DNA of 45,142 nt from CAVVYW01 sp963752605. Lineage in GTDB: Bacteria > Actinomycetota > Thermoleophilia > Solirubrobacterales > 70-9. The notes beneath the pieces were generated by a model. That model was given only the letters and a program-made list of their open reading frames with translations. It searched no databases and was not told the origin of the DNA. The stretch covers positions 1 to 45,142 of the forward strand of contig CAVVYW010000002.1 in the NCBI GenBank assembly GCA_963752605.1, read 5' to 3'. This document shows positions 35,623 to 43,620 of the stretch, one piece after another (position 1 is the first letter of the stretch; every line of letters starts with the position of its first letter). The position numbers and the translations under genes were made by a program.

Positions 35623-36522
35623 TCAGCCAGGCTCGGGCAGGGGAGGCTCCGGCAGCTGCGCCTCGACCTCCGGCTCGAGCGGGGGAGGGGTGAGCGCCGC
35701 GGCGCAGATCACCAGGGCGAAGGCGATGACCCTGACGATCACTCCGATGGTCTCGTCGGGCATGGGCTCCGAGAAGACGATCGGGCCGGCCGCGATCGTG
35801 GTGGCGTTGGCGGCGACGCTGGTCACCGCGATGACCGAGACGGCCGGGCCAATCTGAAGGCTGCGGGCGGAGACGAGCATCCCGGCGAGCGAGAGGATCA
35901 GGACCAGGAGTGCCATCGGGTTGATCAGGATCTCGGCGGCGCTCTCCCCGATGCTGTCGCTGAGAGCCTTGATCGTCGTGTCCGAGGCCGCCCAGAGCAG
36001 GCCGGCCGAGGCCCCGAACAGGACCCCAGCGCGGGCCGTGCTCCTGCCGAGCACTGCCGTGAGAACCCCGGCGACGATCACCACGGAGACGAAGGCGACC
36101 AGGGTGGCGTCCTCGTAGTCCGAATGGGCCGAGTCCGCTCCACCGTCGAGGGTCGCTGCAAGGAAGGCGAGGCCGACCGCGGCGAGGCCGACCCCGATCC
36201 ATTCGCGGCGGGTGACCTGATGGCCGAAGAACCGGTCGGCGATCACGGTCAGCATCACCAGGCCCCCGGCGATCGTCGCCTGCACGAGCGAGATCGGCGC
36301 CAGCGCGAGGGCCCCGACATGGAATCCCCAGCCCGCCACAGCGATCACGACGCCGAGCGCGTACCAGCGGGAGCGGAACAGCATCAGCGAGCTCCAGACC
36401 GGCCGGTTCCAGTCGACATCCGGCCGCTCGACCGCTCCTCGGTGCTTGTAGAGGAAGCCGACGATCGAGGCGAGCGCCGTTGCGACCGCCAGCGCCAGCC
36501 CGAGTTGAACGCTGAACGGCAC
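35623..36522 (-). CDS. EamA/DMT-superfamily transporter
   Basis: 299 residues with about ten membrane helices in two EamA-like halves. It starts VQLGLALAVATALASIVGFLY; later helices include LFRSRWYALGVVIAVAGWGFHVGAL, IGVGLAAVGLAFLAATL and VIVRVIAFALVICAAAL. An acidic/proline tail (PPPLEPEVEAQLPEPPLPEPG, 21 residues) lies in the cytoplasm. The substrate is unknown; related proteins move small metabolites or Mg2+. GTG 36522 is chosen from the box at 36532, and the longer open frame to 36774 overlaps the divergent subtilase. Confidence 0.8.
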   Translation of the reverse strand: MPFSVQLGLALAVATALASIVGFLYKHRGAVERPDVDWNRPVWSSLMLFRSRWYALGVVIAVAGWGFHVGALALAPISLVQATIAGGLVMLTVIADRFFGHQVTRREWIGVGLAAVGLAFLAATLDGGADSAHSDYEDATLVAFVSVVIVAGVLTAVLGRSTARAGVLFGASAGLLWAASDTTIKALSDSIGESAAEILINPMALLVLILSLAGMLVSARSLQIGPAVSVIAVTSVAANATTIAAGPIVFSEPMPDETIGVIVRVIAFALVICAAALTPPPLEPEVEAQLPEPPLPEPG

Positions 36523-36531
36523 GGGCGGAGC

Positions 36532-36537
36532 AGGGTA
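36532..36537 (-). promoter_or_regulatory. -10 box TACCCT of the EamA gene (leaderless)
   Basis: On the minus strand TACCCT, nine bases, GTG 36522. Confidence 0.4.
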
Positions 36538-36625
36538 GCGGGCGCCCCTCCCCGGGCAGGCGGCGCAGCCGCTCCCTTTCGAGCCTGATGTTGTTCCATG
36601 ATCGAGATTCCATGAGGGAGATCGC

Positions 36626-38404
36626 ATGCTGAAGATGAGGGCCGTGATCACGGCGGCCGCGATCGCGGCCCTGTCGCTCTGGGCGGCCGCGGCGACGGCC
36701 TCGGGGGACGCCCAGGCCGACGGCGCCGACGCGACGCCGATGACGACCGGCCGGGCGCTCATCGTCGTCCGCACTCCCGCGCTACCGGTCGCCGACGGGC
36801 GGGCGGCGGAGCCAAGGAGGGACGCTGCGCTGGAGAGCTCGCACGAGCTGCTCGATCGCGTCGCCGGGCGAAACGGGATCGAGGTCGACGCCCGCTCGGA
36901 CGCCGCCGGGCTGCTGGCGACCGAACTCGATGGGACCGGCCTGGACGAGCTCCGCCGCCGCCTGGCCTCCGACCCGCTGGTCGAAGGCGTCAGGCTCGAG
37001 GGCCGGGCCGATTTCCGCTACACCCCGAACGAGCCCTTCTTCTCCGCCTCGGACTTCCACGCGCCCGGAGGGGACCTCTTCCAATGGCCGCTGGTGCACC
37101 AGGGCTTCCCGGGGGCGTGGGACCTCAGCAAGGGCAACGGGGTGGAGGTGGCGGTGATCGACTCGGGCGTCGACCTCTCCCATCCGGATCTCTCCAGCCG
37201 GGTGGCGGCGACGCTCAACTGCGCCGGGCCGATCTGCCTCGGGGCGGGTGTGAACGACACCATCGGCCACGGCACACACGTCTCCGGTCTCGCCTGCGCC
37301 GACTCCGACAACAGCTACGGGGTCGCCTCGGCCGGATTCGACTGCTCGCTATATGCCATCAAGACCGACCTGAGCTACACCTCGATCATCAACTCGATCT
37401 ATGCGGCGGCCAACCACGGCGCGAGGGTGATCAACATGAGCTTTGGGGGCAGCGCGCCGGACACGGACCTGCGCGACGCGATCGACTATGCGTGGGGTCG
37501 CGGCGCGATTCCGGTCGCGGCCGCCGACAACAATCCCAACCCTCCGCTGAGCTACCCGGCCCAGTACGTGCAGCCCCAGGGGTCCGGGCCCGACCTCGAC
37601 GCCGGCAAGGGCCTCGTCGTCACCTCGGTGAGCCACTCCGGCCTCCGCTCGGCCTTCGCGGAGCAGACCTCCGGCGTCTCCGTCGCGGCCGTCGGCTCGG
37701 CATATGACTTCAAGAGCTGCGAGGGGGGACAGCAGGGCATCCTCTCCACCTACCCCGGCAATCCGACGGAGATCGACGCGGGCTGTGAGGCGGCGGGGAT
37801 CCCGGCCCGGACCAGCCTCAACGGCGACACGCGCTTCGCCTACCTGGTTGGGACCAGCATGGCCTCGCCCCAAGCCGCCGGGCTGGTGGCGCTGATGCGC
37901 TCGGCGGCCCCGGCGCTGTCCGCGCCCAAGACCGTGCGGCTGATCAAGCTGACAGCCAGCAACTGCGGCACCTACAAGGACGGAATCGGCTGGGGCACAA
38001 TCAGGGCCGACCAGGCCGTGGGGGCGGCGATGAACCTGGACCGCGATCCGCCTTCCTCCCAGGTGACGAAGGCCAAGCGGGTGGGGGCCCGGGGCCGCCG
38101 AGCGGTCGCCGCCGGGAAGGGCCGGGGGCGCCGGATCAGGCTGGAGCTGAAGAGCTCCGATCCGACCTGCTCGATGGAGCTCAAGTCGTCCGGGGTAAAG
38201 GCGGTGAAGGTATTCGCCTCAGCCAACGGGGGGCGTTACCACAAGATCGCCGAGACGAAGGAGAACGAGATCTTCTTCCGCGGCAAGCGCGGCCGCCGCT
38301 ACCGCTTCTATTCGATCGCCATCGACCAAGCCGGAAACACCGAGGTCGCCCCCGCCGGGCCGGACGCCAAGGCGAGGCTGAAGAAGCGGAAAAAGAAGAA
38401 GTAG
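36626..38404 (+). CDS. Secreted S8 subtilisin-like protease with lysine-rich tail
   Basis: 592 residues from ATG 36626 after GGGAG. A signal peptide (residues about 1-33) precedes an I9-like propeptide (about 50-135), then the peptidase domain. The triad is Asp179 (VAVIDSGVDLSHP), His215 (GHGTHVSG) and Ser411 (GTSMASPQAAG), with the oxyanion Asn in AADNNPNPP. A C-terminal domain of about 120 residues with beta pattern (IRLELKSSDPTCSMELKSS; YRFYSIAIDQAGNTEV) resembles extracellular Ig-like modules and ends in ARLKKRKKKK. It is exported and probably held at the wall by its basic tail. The stop directly abuts the stop of the convergent WS/DGAT gene. Confidence 0.9.
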   Translation: MLKMRAVITAAAIAALSLWAAAATASGDAQADGADATPMTTGRALIVVRTPALPVADGRAAEPRRDAALESSHELLDRVAGRNGIEVDARSDAAGLLATELDGTGLDELRRRLASDPLVEGVRLEGRADFRYTPNEPFFSASDFHAPGGDLFQWPLVHQGFPGAWDLSKGNGVEVAVIDSGVDLSHPDLSSRVAATLNCAGPICLGAGVNDTIGHGTHVSGLACADSDNSYGVASAGFDCSLYAIKTDLSYTSIINSIYAAANHGARVINMSFGGSAPDTDLRDAIDYAWGRGAIPVAAADNNPNPPLSYPAQYVQPQGSGPDLDAGKGLVVTSVSHSGLRSAFAEQTSGVSVAAVGSAYDFKSCEGGQQGILSTYPGNPTEIDAGCEAAGIPARTSLNGDTRFAYLVGTSMASPQAAGLVALMRSAAPALSAPKTVRLIKLTASNCGTYKDGIGWGTIRADQAVGAAMNLDRDPPSSQVTKAKRVGARGRRAVAAGKGRGRRIRLELKSSDPTCSMELKSSGVKAVKVFASANGGRYHKIAETKENEIFFRGKRGRRYRFYSIAIDQAGNTEVAPAGPDAKARLKKRKKKK

Positions 38405-39848
38405 TTACCCCGGCAGGTCCGCGCCGGCGGCGAGGTCGGCCTCGGTCCTCGTCTTCTTGCTGTTGGCCAGCTCGAGCAGTTGCTGGAGCGACTCGTTGAT
38501 CGCCGTCGTGAGGATGTCGATGTCGTCCATCGAGTCGTAGTCCGCCAGGAGGCCGAAGTCGATGCCGCCGTTGTAGGACATGATCGCGATCGCGAGCGCG
38601 TGGTTCTCGGGCAGGAAGGCGACCGGGAAGACGTCCTCGAGCTCGCGGCCCAGCACATAGAGCGGAATCTGGGGACCGGGGACGTTGGTGACGATCAGGT
38701 TGAACAGGCGCGTCGAGAAGTTGATCCGGGAGGCCTGCGCCAGCAGGGTGGGGGGAGCGAAGTCGTTGAACCGCGAGATGACCTCGGCGCCGAGCGCCTG
38801 CTTCGACTCCTTCACCTCGCCCATCGCGGCCTTGACCACGTTCAGCCGCTTGATGGGGTCCTCGACGTAGACGGGGAGCGGGCCGCGCATCGCCACGATC
38901 CGGTTGCCGGTCTGCCCGCGCTCGTCCTCCGCCCGGATCGAGACGGGCACCAGCGCCCGCAGCTCCAGTCCCTCGGTCCTGATCCCGCGTCCCATCAGCC
39001 AGCTCCGCAGGGCGCCGCTGACCACAGCGAGGACCACGTCGTTGACGGTGCCGCCGAGCTGGTCCTTGATCCGCTTGAAGTCGTCCAGCTGGGCGCGCGT
39101 CCAGGTGAAGCGGCGGTGGGACCCGATGTCGACGTTGAGCGGTATGTCGGGAGCCGGGTTGGTGAAGTTCCAGGCGACCTCCGCCAGCGCCTCGCCGGCC
39201 TCGATCACCTTGCGCGTTGCCCGCATCGGGTGGAAGACCGCCCGCCCGGCGCGCCTCGCCAGCTTGAAGGGGCTCGCGATCAGCTCGGCGACCCCCTGCG
39301 CCGCCATCTCCGCCCCGGAGGGCGGCGGCCCGGCGACCCAGTTGTCCGGCTCGCTCGGCTCGGGAACCGGCTTCAGGTCGAAGAGGACCGTGGCGATGTC
39401 CACCCCTGCCACCCCGTCCACGAGCGCATGGTGGGTCTTGTTGATCAGCGCGAAGCGGTTCTTCTCGAGCCCCTGCACCAGCCAGATCTCCCACAGCGGC
39501 TTCGAGCGGTCCAGCGCCTGCGAGAAGAGCCTGCCGGTGATGTTCTGGAGCTGCTCCTCGGAGCCCGGGGCGGGCAGCGCGGAGTGGCGGACGTGGTAGG
39601 AGAGGTTGAAGTTCGGATCGTCCACCCAGAAGGGCCGACCGGTCTCGAGGGGCGGAAACGCCAGCTTCTGGCGGAATCGCGGGACGAGGTGCAGCCTGCT
39701 CTCGACATGGGCGAGAAAGTCGTCGTACGCGGGCGGCGGCCCCTCGAAGATGCAGACGGCGCCCGACGTGCATGTGCGCATCGGAGCTTTCGTTCGTGAG
39801 GAACGAGGCGTCGATCGCGGTTAGGCGGTCCATTTGCCGGGTGATCAC
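38405..39848 (-). CDS. Wax ester synthase/diacylglycerol acyltransferase (WS/DGAT), one frameshift
   Basis: Transfers fatty acyl groups to alcohols or diacylglycerol for storage lipid. It begins QMDRLTAIDASFLTNES, the classic WS/DGAT start. One extra base near 39760 shifts the frame after DAHMHVG, and the protein continues AVCIFEGPPPAYDDF. The active-site HHxxxDG is in NKTHHALVDGVAG. C-terminal blocks LGGTVNDVVLAVVSGALRSWL, RALVPVSIR, LIVTNVPGPQIPLYVLG and AIAIMSYNGGIDFGLLAD are intact. GTG 39848 is selected from the minus-strand box at 39856; ATG 39833 is the alternative. Repaired length is about 480 residues. The shift is probably a sequence error. Confidence 0.9.
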
Positions 39849-39855
39849 TCGCGAA

Positions 39856-39861
39856 ACCCTA
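39856..39861 (-). promoter_or_regulatory. -10 box TAGGGT of the WS/DGAT gene (leaderless)
   Basis: On the minus strand TAGGGT, seven bases, GTG 39848. It sits 14 bp from the divergent ispH box. Confidence 0.45.
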
Positions 39862-39874
39862 CCCGGCGGATGGG

Positions 39875-39880
39875 TACCCT
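39875..39880 (+). promoter_or_regulatory. -10 box TACCCT of ispH
   Basis: TACCCT, ten bases, GTG 39891, in frame with ATG 39906. No ribosome-binding site precedes either codon. Confidence 0.4.
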
Positions 39881-39890
39881 TGTGAAGCAC

Positions 39891-40872
39891 GTGTCGTCCT
39901 CCTCCATGGACACCACAAAGACCCCGAAGCGGGTCCTCCTCGCGGCGCCGCGCGGCTATTGCGCGGGCGTCGATCGAGCCGTGGAAACGGTCGAGCACGC
40001 GCTCGATCTCCATGGCGCGCCGATCTACGTGCGCAAGGAGATCGTCCACAACAAGCACGTCGTCGCACGAGCTGGAGAAGCGCGGCGCGATCTTCGTCGA
40101 CCAGGAGACCGAGATCCCCGAGGGCGAGATGGTCGTCTTCTCGGCTCACGGCGTGGCCCCCAGCGTCCACGAGAACGCCGCCAAGCGGAACCTCCGCACC
40201 ATCGACGCGACCTGTCCGCTCGTGACCAAGGTCCACGTCGAGGCGCGCAAGTTCGCCGAGGACGGCTACACGATCTTCCTGATCGGTCACGAGGGCCACG
40301 AGGAGGTCGAGGGAACGACGGGCGAGGCGCCGGACAACATCGTGCTGGTGCAGACCGAGGAGGAGGTCGACTCGCTGGAGGTGCCCGATCCCGACCGCAC
40401 CGCCTACATCACCCAGACCACCCTCTCGGTGGACGAGACCACCGCGATCATCGAGGCGCTCAAGCGGAAGTTCCCGAACATGATCGGGCCCAAGACCGAC
40501 GACATCTGTTACGCCACCACCAACCGCCAGCAGGCGGTCAAGGCCCTGGCGGGGCAGTGCGAGCTGGTCCTGGTGATCGGTTCGACGAACTCATCGAACT
40601 CGAATCGCCTGGTCGAGGTCGCGCGCGAGCACGGCGCGGACTCGTACCTGATCGACAACCACCTCCAGGTCGACGAGGCCTGGCTCGAGGGCGTCGAGAC
40701 GGTGGGGATCACCTCCGGGGCCAGCGCTCCGGAGGAGCTCGTCGCCAGGCTCGTTCAGCTCTTCCGTGACCGTGGGGTCACCGACGTCTCCGAGCTGCGC
40801 ACGGTGGACGAGGACGTCCGCTTCATGCTGCCGACGAAGATCCGCAGCGAGCTCGCCGCGGCCTCCTCCTGA
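39891..40872 (+). CDS. ispH: 4-hydroxy-3-methylbut-2-enyl diphosphate reductase (one frameshift)
   Basis: The last enzyme of the MEP pathway, making IPP and DMAPP, with a 4Fe-4S cluster. The three cluster Cys are in PRGYCAGVDRAVE (Cys24), IDATCPLVTKVH and DDICYATTNRQ. Substrate motifs FSAHGVAPSVHENA, YITQTTLSVDET, STNSSNSNRLVEVA and ITSGASAPEELV are all present. One extra base near 40067 breaks the frame between HNKHVVA and ELEKRGAIFVD. Since the MEP pathway is essential in most actinobacteria, the break is likely an error in the sequence. GTG 39891 suits the -10 box; ATG 39906 is the alternative and lacks a ribosome-binding site too. Confidence 0.95.
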
Positions 40873-40885
40873 GCGAAAGCCTTCC

Positions 40886-41784
40886 CTAAGCGCTGGTGCA
40901 GCTGGTGGTGTCCCGCGATAGGGACCGGTCCTGGTTGACCAGGGAGTACCCACCGCCGAGGAAGCCGAGGGTCCAGGTGGTGCGGGTCCCGACGACCTCA
41001 CCAGGCGTGAAGGCGAGCGACGGATCGAAGATGATGATCGCGTCGAGATCACCGACCGCCCGGTTGTCGGCGTGGAGGACGCCGCTGCCGGAGTCCCCGC
41101 CGAACGCGCTCCCGAAGTATCCGTAGCCGTCCTGGTACCAGTGGGCAGCGACGCCGCCGCCGGGCTTGCCCTGCCCGACCGCGATCTCGTAGCCGTGCCC
41201 GTAGTACTTCAATGGCTGGCCCGGGTCACAGCCGTCGTAGATCCCCTGCGGGCCTCCCACCGGGCTGTCGGGGAAGACGTTGAGGCCGCTGGCGATCTTG
41301 ATCGACGCGAAGTCCCGAACGACCCCATCGTCGCCGTACTTCTCGATGCGCTTCGAAACGGTCCCGATCCGAACGATGCTCTCTCCGACGCCGGGGGTGG
41401 AGGCGGCGCCGTAGACGGCCTGGCCGCCCTTGTCGACGCAATGCCCAGCGGTGCCCAGGTAGAGGCTGCCGTTCGCCACCGCCGGCGCGCTGGTCCCGCG
41501 ACCGCTGTGGTAGACGAAGTTCGCGGTGCAGCCGGCGGGGAAGACGAGCAGGTGCCGGCACCCACGCCGCCCTCATGGAGGGCGGCTCCGGGGCACACGT
41601 CGAGCATGCCCGGCTCTTCAACCTTGACGCCCCGCGATCCCGAGGCGTCGACCCGCTGCTTGAAGTCGTCGGTGAACCAGGCCGGAGCCGGATTCGACGG
41701 CTGGTCCACGACCATTGCGGAAGCCGTTCCCGTGATGGCCAGCGAAGCCGCCAGACCCGTGATCAAGACTCCAAGCGCGCGCAC
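40886..41784 (-). CDS. Secreted chymotrypsin-like serine protease (one frameshift)
   Basis: GTG 41784 follows GAGGGGG. A signal peptide (MRALGVLITGLAASLAITG, cleavage near ASA) leads to a short prosegment. A frame change near 41558 lies between HEGGVG and RHLLVFPAGCTANFVYHSG. The catalytic residues are His in LGTAGHCVD, Asp in VVRDFASIKI and Ser in FGGDSGSGV; Cys in FPAGCTANF and AGHCVD form the expected first disulfide. It ends RDTTSCTSA. This is an exported S1-type protease, with a target that is not known. It is convergent with ispH. Confidence 0.8.
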
Positions 41785-41835
41785 CCGTAACCCCCTCGTT
41801 CGGCGTTGATCTGCGTTGATCCGTCTACCAAGTTT

Positions 41836-42659
41836 TCATGATGCTAAACCCGGGGCGAACTGGAGGGAGTGGACCCGGATCCCCGGCGAGGGGCGCAGCT
41901 CGAGCGTGCGGGTCCGGTGGCCGTCGTCGGCGACCAGCTCCTGCAGGCCGGGCACGGCGACCGCCACGCTCGCCGCCGGCTCGCCGTCGAGCACCACGGC
42001 GATCTCGCCCTCGCCGTCGGTCGCCGCGTACGCGGCGGCGGCCTCGTAGCCGAGCGACAGCGCCGGCTCGCCCGGGGTCGCCGCCCACGGCCGCTCGACC
42101 GCGCCCCCCGGGAACAGCTCGGGGGTGGGGGCGACCACCCTGGCGCCAGGGGCATCTTCAGGGCGCAGGGGGTCGAGGAGCGGCGGCCACGGCCCGCTCG
42201 CGCCGGCGTCGTCGAGCGCCTCGCGGATCGCCTCCTCGGTCGCCGCGTACTCCCCCTCACCGAGGTGGTGCCAGCGCAGCGCGCCGCCCTTTCCCCAGAG
42301 GAAGAGGGAGGGCCAGCCGCGCGGCTGATACCCCCGCCAGACCGTCATCTCGGGGTCCAGCGCCACCTGCCAGTCGACGCCGAGGCCGGGGAGGGCCCCG
42401 GCGACGGCCTCGCGGTCGCGGCTGAAGGCATAGCGGGGGGAGTGGACCCCGAGCATCGCCAGGCCGGCGCCGGCGTACCGCTGATGCCAGGCGCGCAGGT
42501 AGGGCAGCGCCCGCACGCTGTTCAGCTGGGCGAAGTCGAAGAAGTGGACCAGCGCGGGCCGCTCGGCGAGGAGACGGTCGATCGAGGACACGGGCTCACC
42601 GACCCATTCGATCCCGGGGGGAGCGGGGGTGCCGCGATGTCCGGACGGGACGGGCGCAA
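41836..42659 (-). CDS. DipZ-like thioredoxin-fold protein lacking the CxxC (start uncertain)
   Basis: The thioredoxin fold reads ALVHFFDFAQLNSVRALPYLRAWHQRY, AMLGVHSPRYAFSRD and PRGWPSLFLWGKGGALRWHHLGEG, with the cis-Pro strand at WPSLF. This matches the C-terminal half of DipZ, where WTYSCINC is expected, but here it is FFDFAQLNS: both Cys are gone. The C-terminal domain (VVAPTPELFPGG, VVLDGEPAASVAV, PSPGIRVHSLQFAPG) is the DipZ carbohydrate-binding-like beta domain. The coding frame has no good start near the N-terminus. TTG 42659, nine bases after the box at 42669, works if one G is missing near 42616, giving MRPSRPDIAAPPLPPGIEW. Confidence 0.7.
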
Positions 42660-42668
42660 GTGGCCCGC

Positions 42669-42674
42669 AGGGTA
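42669..42674 (-). promoter_or_regulatory. -10 box TACCCT for the DipZ-like gene
   Basis: Minus-strand TACCCT, nine bases before the proposed TTG 42659. It overlaps the plus-strand box at 42673 by two bases. Confidence 0.4.
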
Positions 42675-42678
42675 TGCT
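42673..42678 (+). promoter_or_regulatory. -10 box TATGCT for the CADD-like operon
   Basis: TATGCT puts the transcription start near 42685 and yields a leader of about 70 nt that carries the stem-loop at 42701-42732 and the ribosome-binding site. Confidence 0.45.
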
Positions 42679-42700
42679 CCGCCCGTCCTTTTCATCAATC

Positions 42701-42732
42701 GCCACCTCCTCTGCTTCGCGTCCGGGGGTGGC
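42701..42732 (+). promoter_or_regulatory. Conserved leader stem-loop, copy 2
   Basis: The stem GCCACC/GGTGGC (42701-42706 with 42727-42732) holds the loop TCCTCTGCTTCGCGTCCGGG (42707-42726), identical to copy 1 except for one T. Three of six stem pairs differ from copy 1 and stay paired. CTCCTCT at 42706-42712 is also perfectly complementary to AGAGGAG at 42743-42749, which is the ribosome-binding site of the next gene. The leader could therefore switch between the stem-loop (site open) and a pairing that hides the site. That switch is inference. Confidence 0.6.
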
Positions 42733-42756
42733 TGCGTCGGCGAGAGGAGTGGCAAG

Positions 42757-43374
42757 GTGAGCGGATCGGTTTGGGAGCGGATCGAGGAGAGTCGGGCGCG
42801 GCACAACGTGCTCGAGCACCCCTTCTACGTGCGCTGGTCGGCGGGCGAGCTGAGCAGCGAGGAGCTCGCGCGCTACTCCGGCCAGTACCGGCATGCGGCT
42901 GAGGCGATCGCGAGGCTCTGTGCGACCGCCACGGAGGCCGCGCCGCCCGAGCACCGTGAGGAGCTCGCCGCCCACGCCGAGGACGAGGAGGCCCACGTCG
43001 AGCTCTGGGACGACTTCGTCGAGGCCGCCGGCGGTGAGATCGGCGCCGAGCCCACTCCCGAGACCACCGAGTGCGTGAGCGCCTGGACCGAGCCCCGCGG
43101 CTACCTGGCGGCGCTGGCGCGCCTCTACGCGATCGAGAGCGGACAGCCGGAGATCTCCCGGATCAAGCGGGAGGGCCTCTCCCGCTTCTACGGCATCGGC
43201 GACGGAGCGGGCAGCGAGTACTTCCGCCTCCACGAGAAGCTGGACGAGGCCCATGCCGAGGAGTCCAGGCGGCTGATCGCCGAGGCGATGGGCCCGGGCG
43301 ACGAGGACGCCGTCGTCGAGGCGGCCGAGTCCGCCTTCCGCGCCAACTGGCGGCTGCTCGACGGAGTCAGCTGA
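42757..43374 (+). CDS. CADD/TenA-like di-iron (heme-oxygenase-fold) protein
   Basis: 205 residues from GTG 42757 after GAGAGGAG. An all-helical heme-oxygenase/TenA fold: HNVLEHPFYVRWSAGELS, LARYSGQYRHAAEAIARL, AEDEEAHVELWDDFVEA, YAIESGQPEISRIK and YFRLHEKLDEAHAEESRRL. The Glu, His, Glu and HxxxDxxH ligands match those of the CADD/PqqC-like di-iron group. In chlamydial CADD such a site makes p-aminobenzoate from the protein's own Tyr. A folate role is possible but not shown; no folate or thiamine genes are near. It heads an operon with a small membrane protein and a cupredoxin. Confidence 0.8.
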   Translation: MSGSVWERIEESRARHNVLEHPFYVRWSAGELSSEELARYSGQYRHAAEAIARLCATATEAAPPEHREELAAHAEDEEAHVELWDDFVEAAGGEIGAEPTPETTECVSAWTEPRGYLAALARLYAIESGQPEISRIKREGLSRFYGIGDGAGSEYFRLHEKLDEAHAEESRRLIAEAMGPGDEDAVVEAAESAFRANWRLLDGVS

Positions 43375-43386
43375 GCCAAGCCTCTG

Positions 43387-43593
43387 ATGCGCGGGGGGCG
43401 CGAGAGGGCGAGCGACCGCGTCATCGGGATCGGCCTTGGGATCCTGCTCGGGCTGGCGATCGTGATCGCCTTCGTCTTCCTCGGCAGCGAGAACACGATT
43501 GACGCGCCCTCGCTCTCCGGGGAGCAGCCTGATACGACCCAGACCACGCCGACCCAGACCGCGCCTTTAGCCCCCAATAACCCCGCCCCCTGA
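43387..43593 (+). CDS. Small single-pass membrane protein
   Basis: 68 residues. A basic N-terminus (MRGGRERASDR) and one membrane helix (VIGIGLGILLGLAIVIAFVFLG) are followed by an extracytoplasmic Thr/Pro-rich tail (SGEQPDTTQTTPTQTAP) with low complexity. No family is recognised. It lies 12 nt after the CADD-like gene and 27 nt before the cupredoxin gene. The Thr/Gln-rich stretch resembles that of the cupredoxin, so the two may be related wall-facing partners. Confidence 0.65.
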   Translation: MRGGRERASDRVIGIGLGILLGLAIVIAFVFLGSENTIDAPSLSGEQPDTTQTTPTQTAPLAPNNPAP

Positions 43594-43620
43594 CCCTCCG
43601 GGACGACCGAAAGGACTTCG

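Noticed and set aside
33088..36588. 1,166-codon plus-strand frame across the GH31 and EamA genes
   Set aside because: It is antisense to two well-supported genes and has no recognisable fold or start signal.
42685..42756. TPP riboswitch before the TenA-like gene
   Set aside because: Conserved TPP aptamer blocks (CTGAGA, ACCTGATCTGG-like) are absent, and the protein is closer to CADD than TenA.
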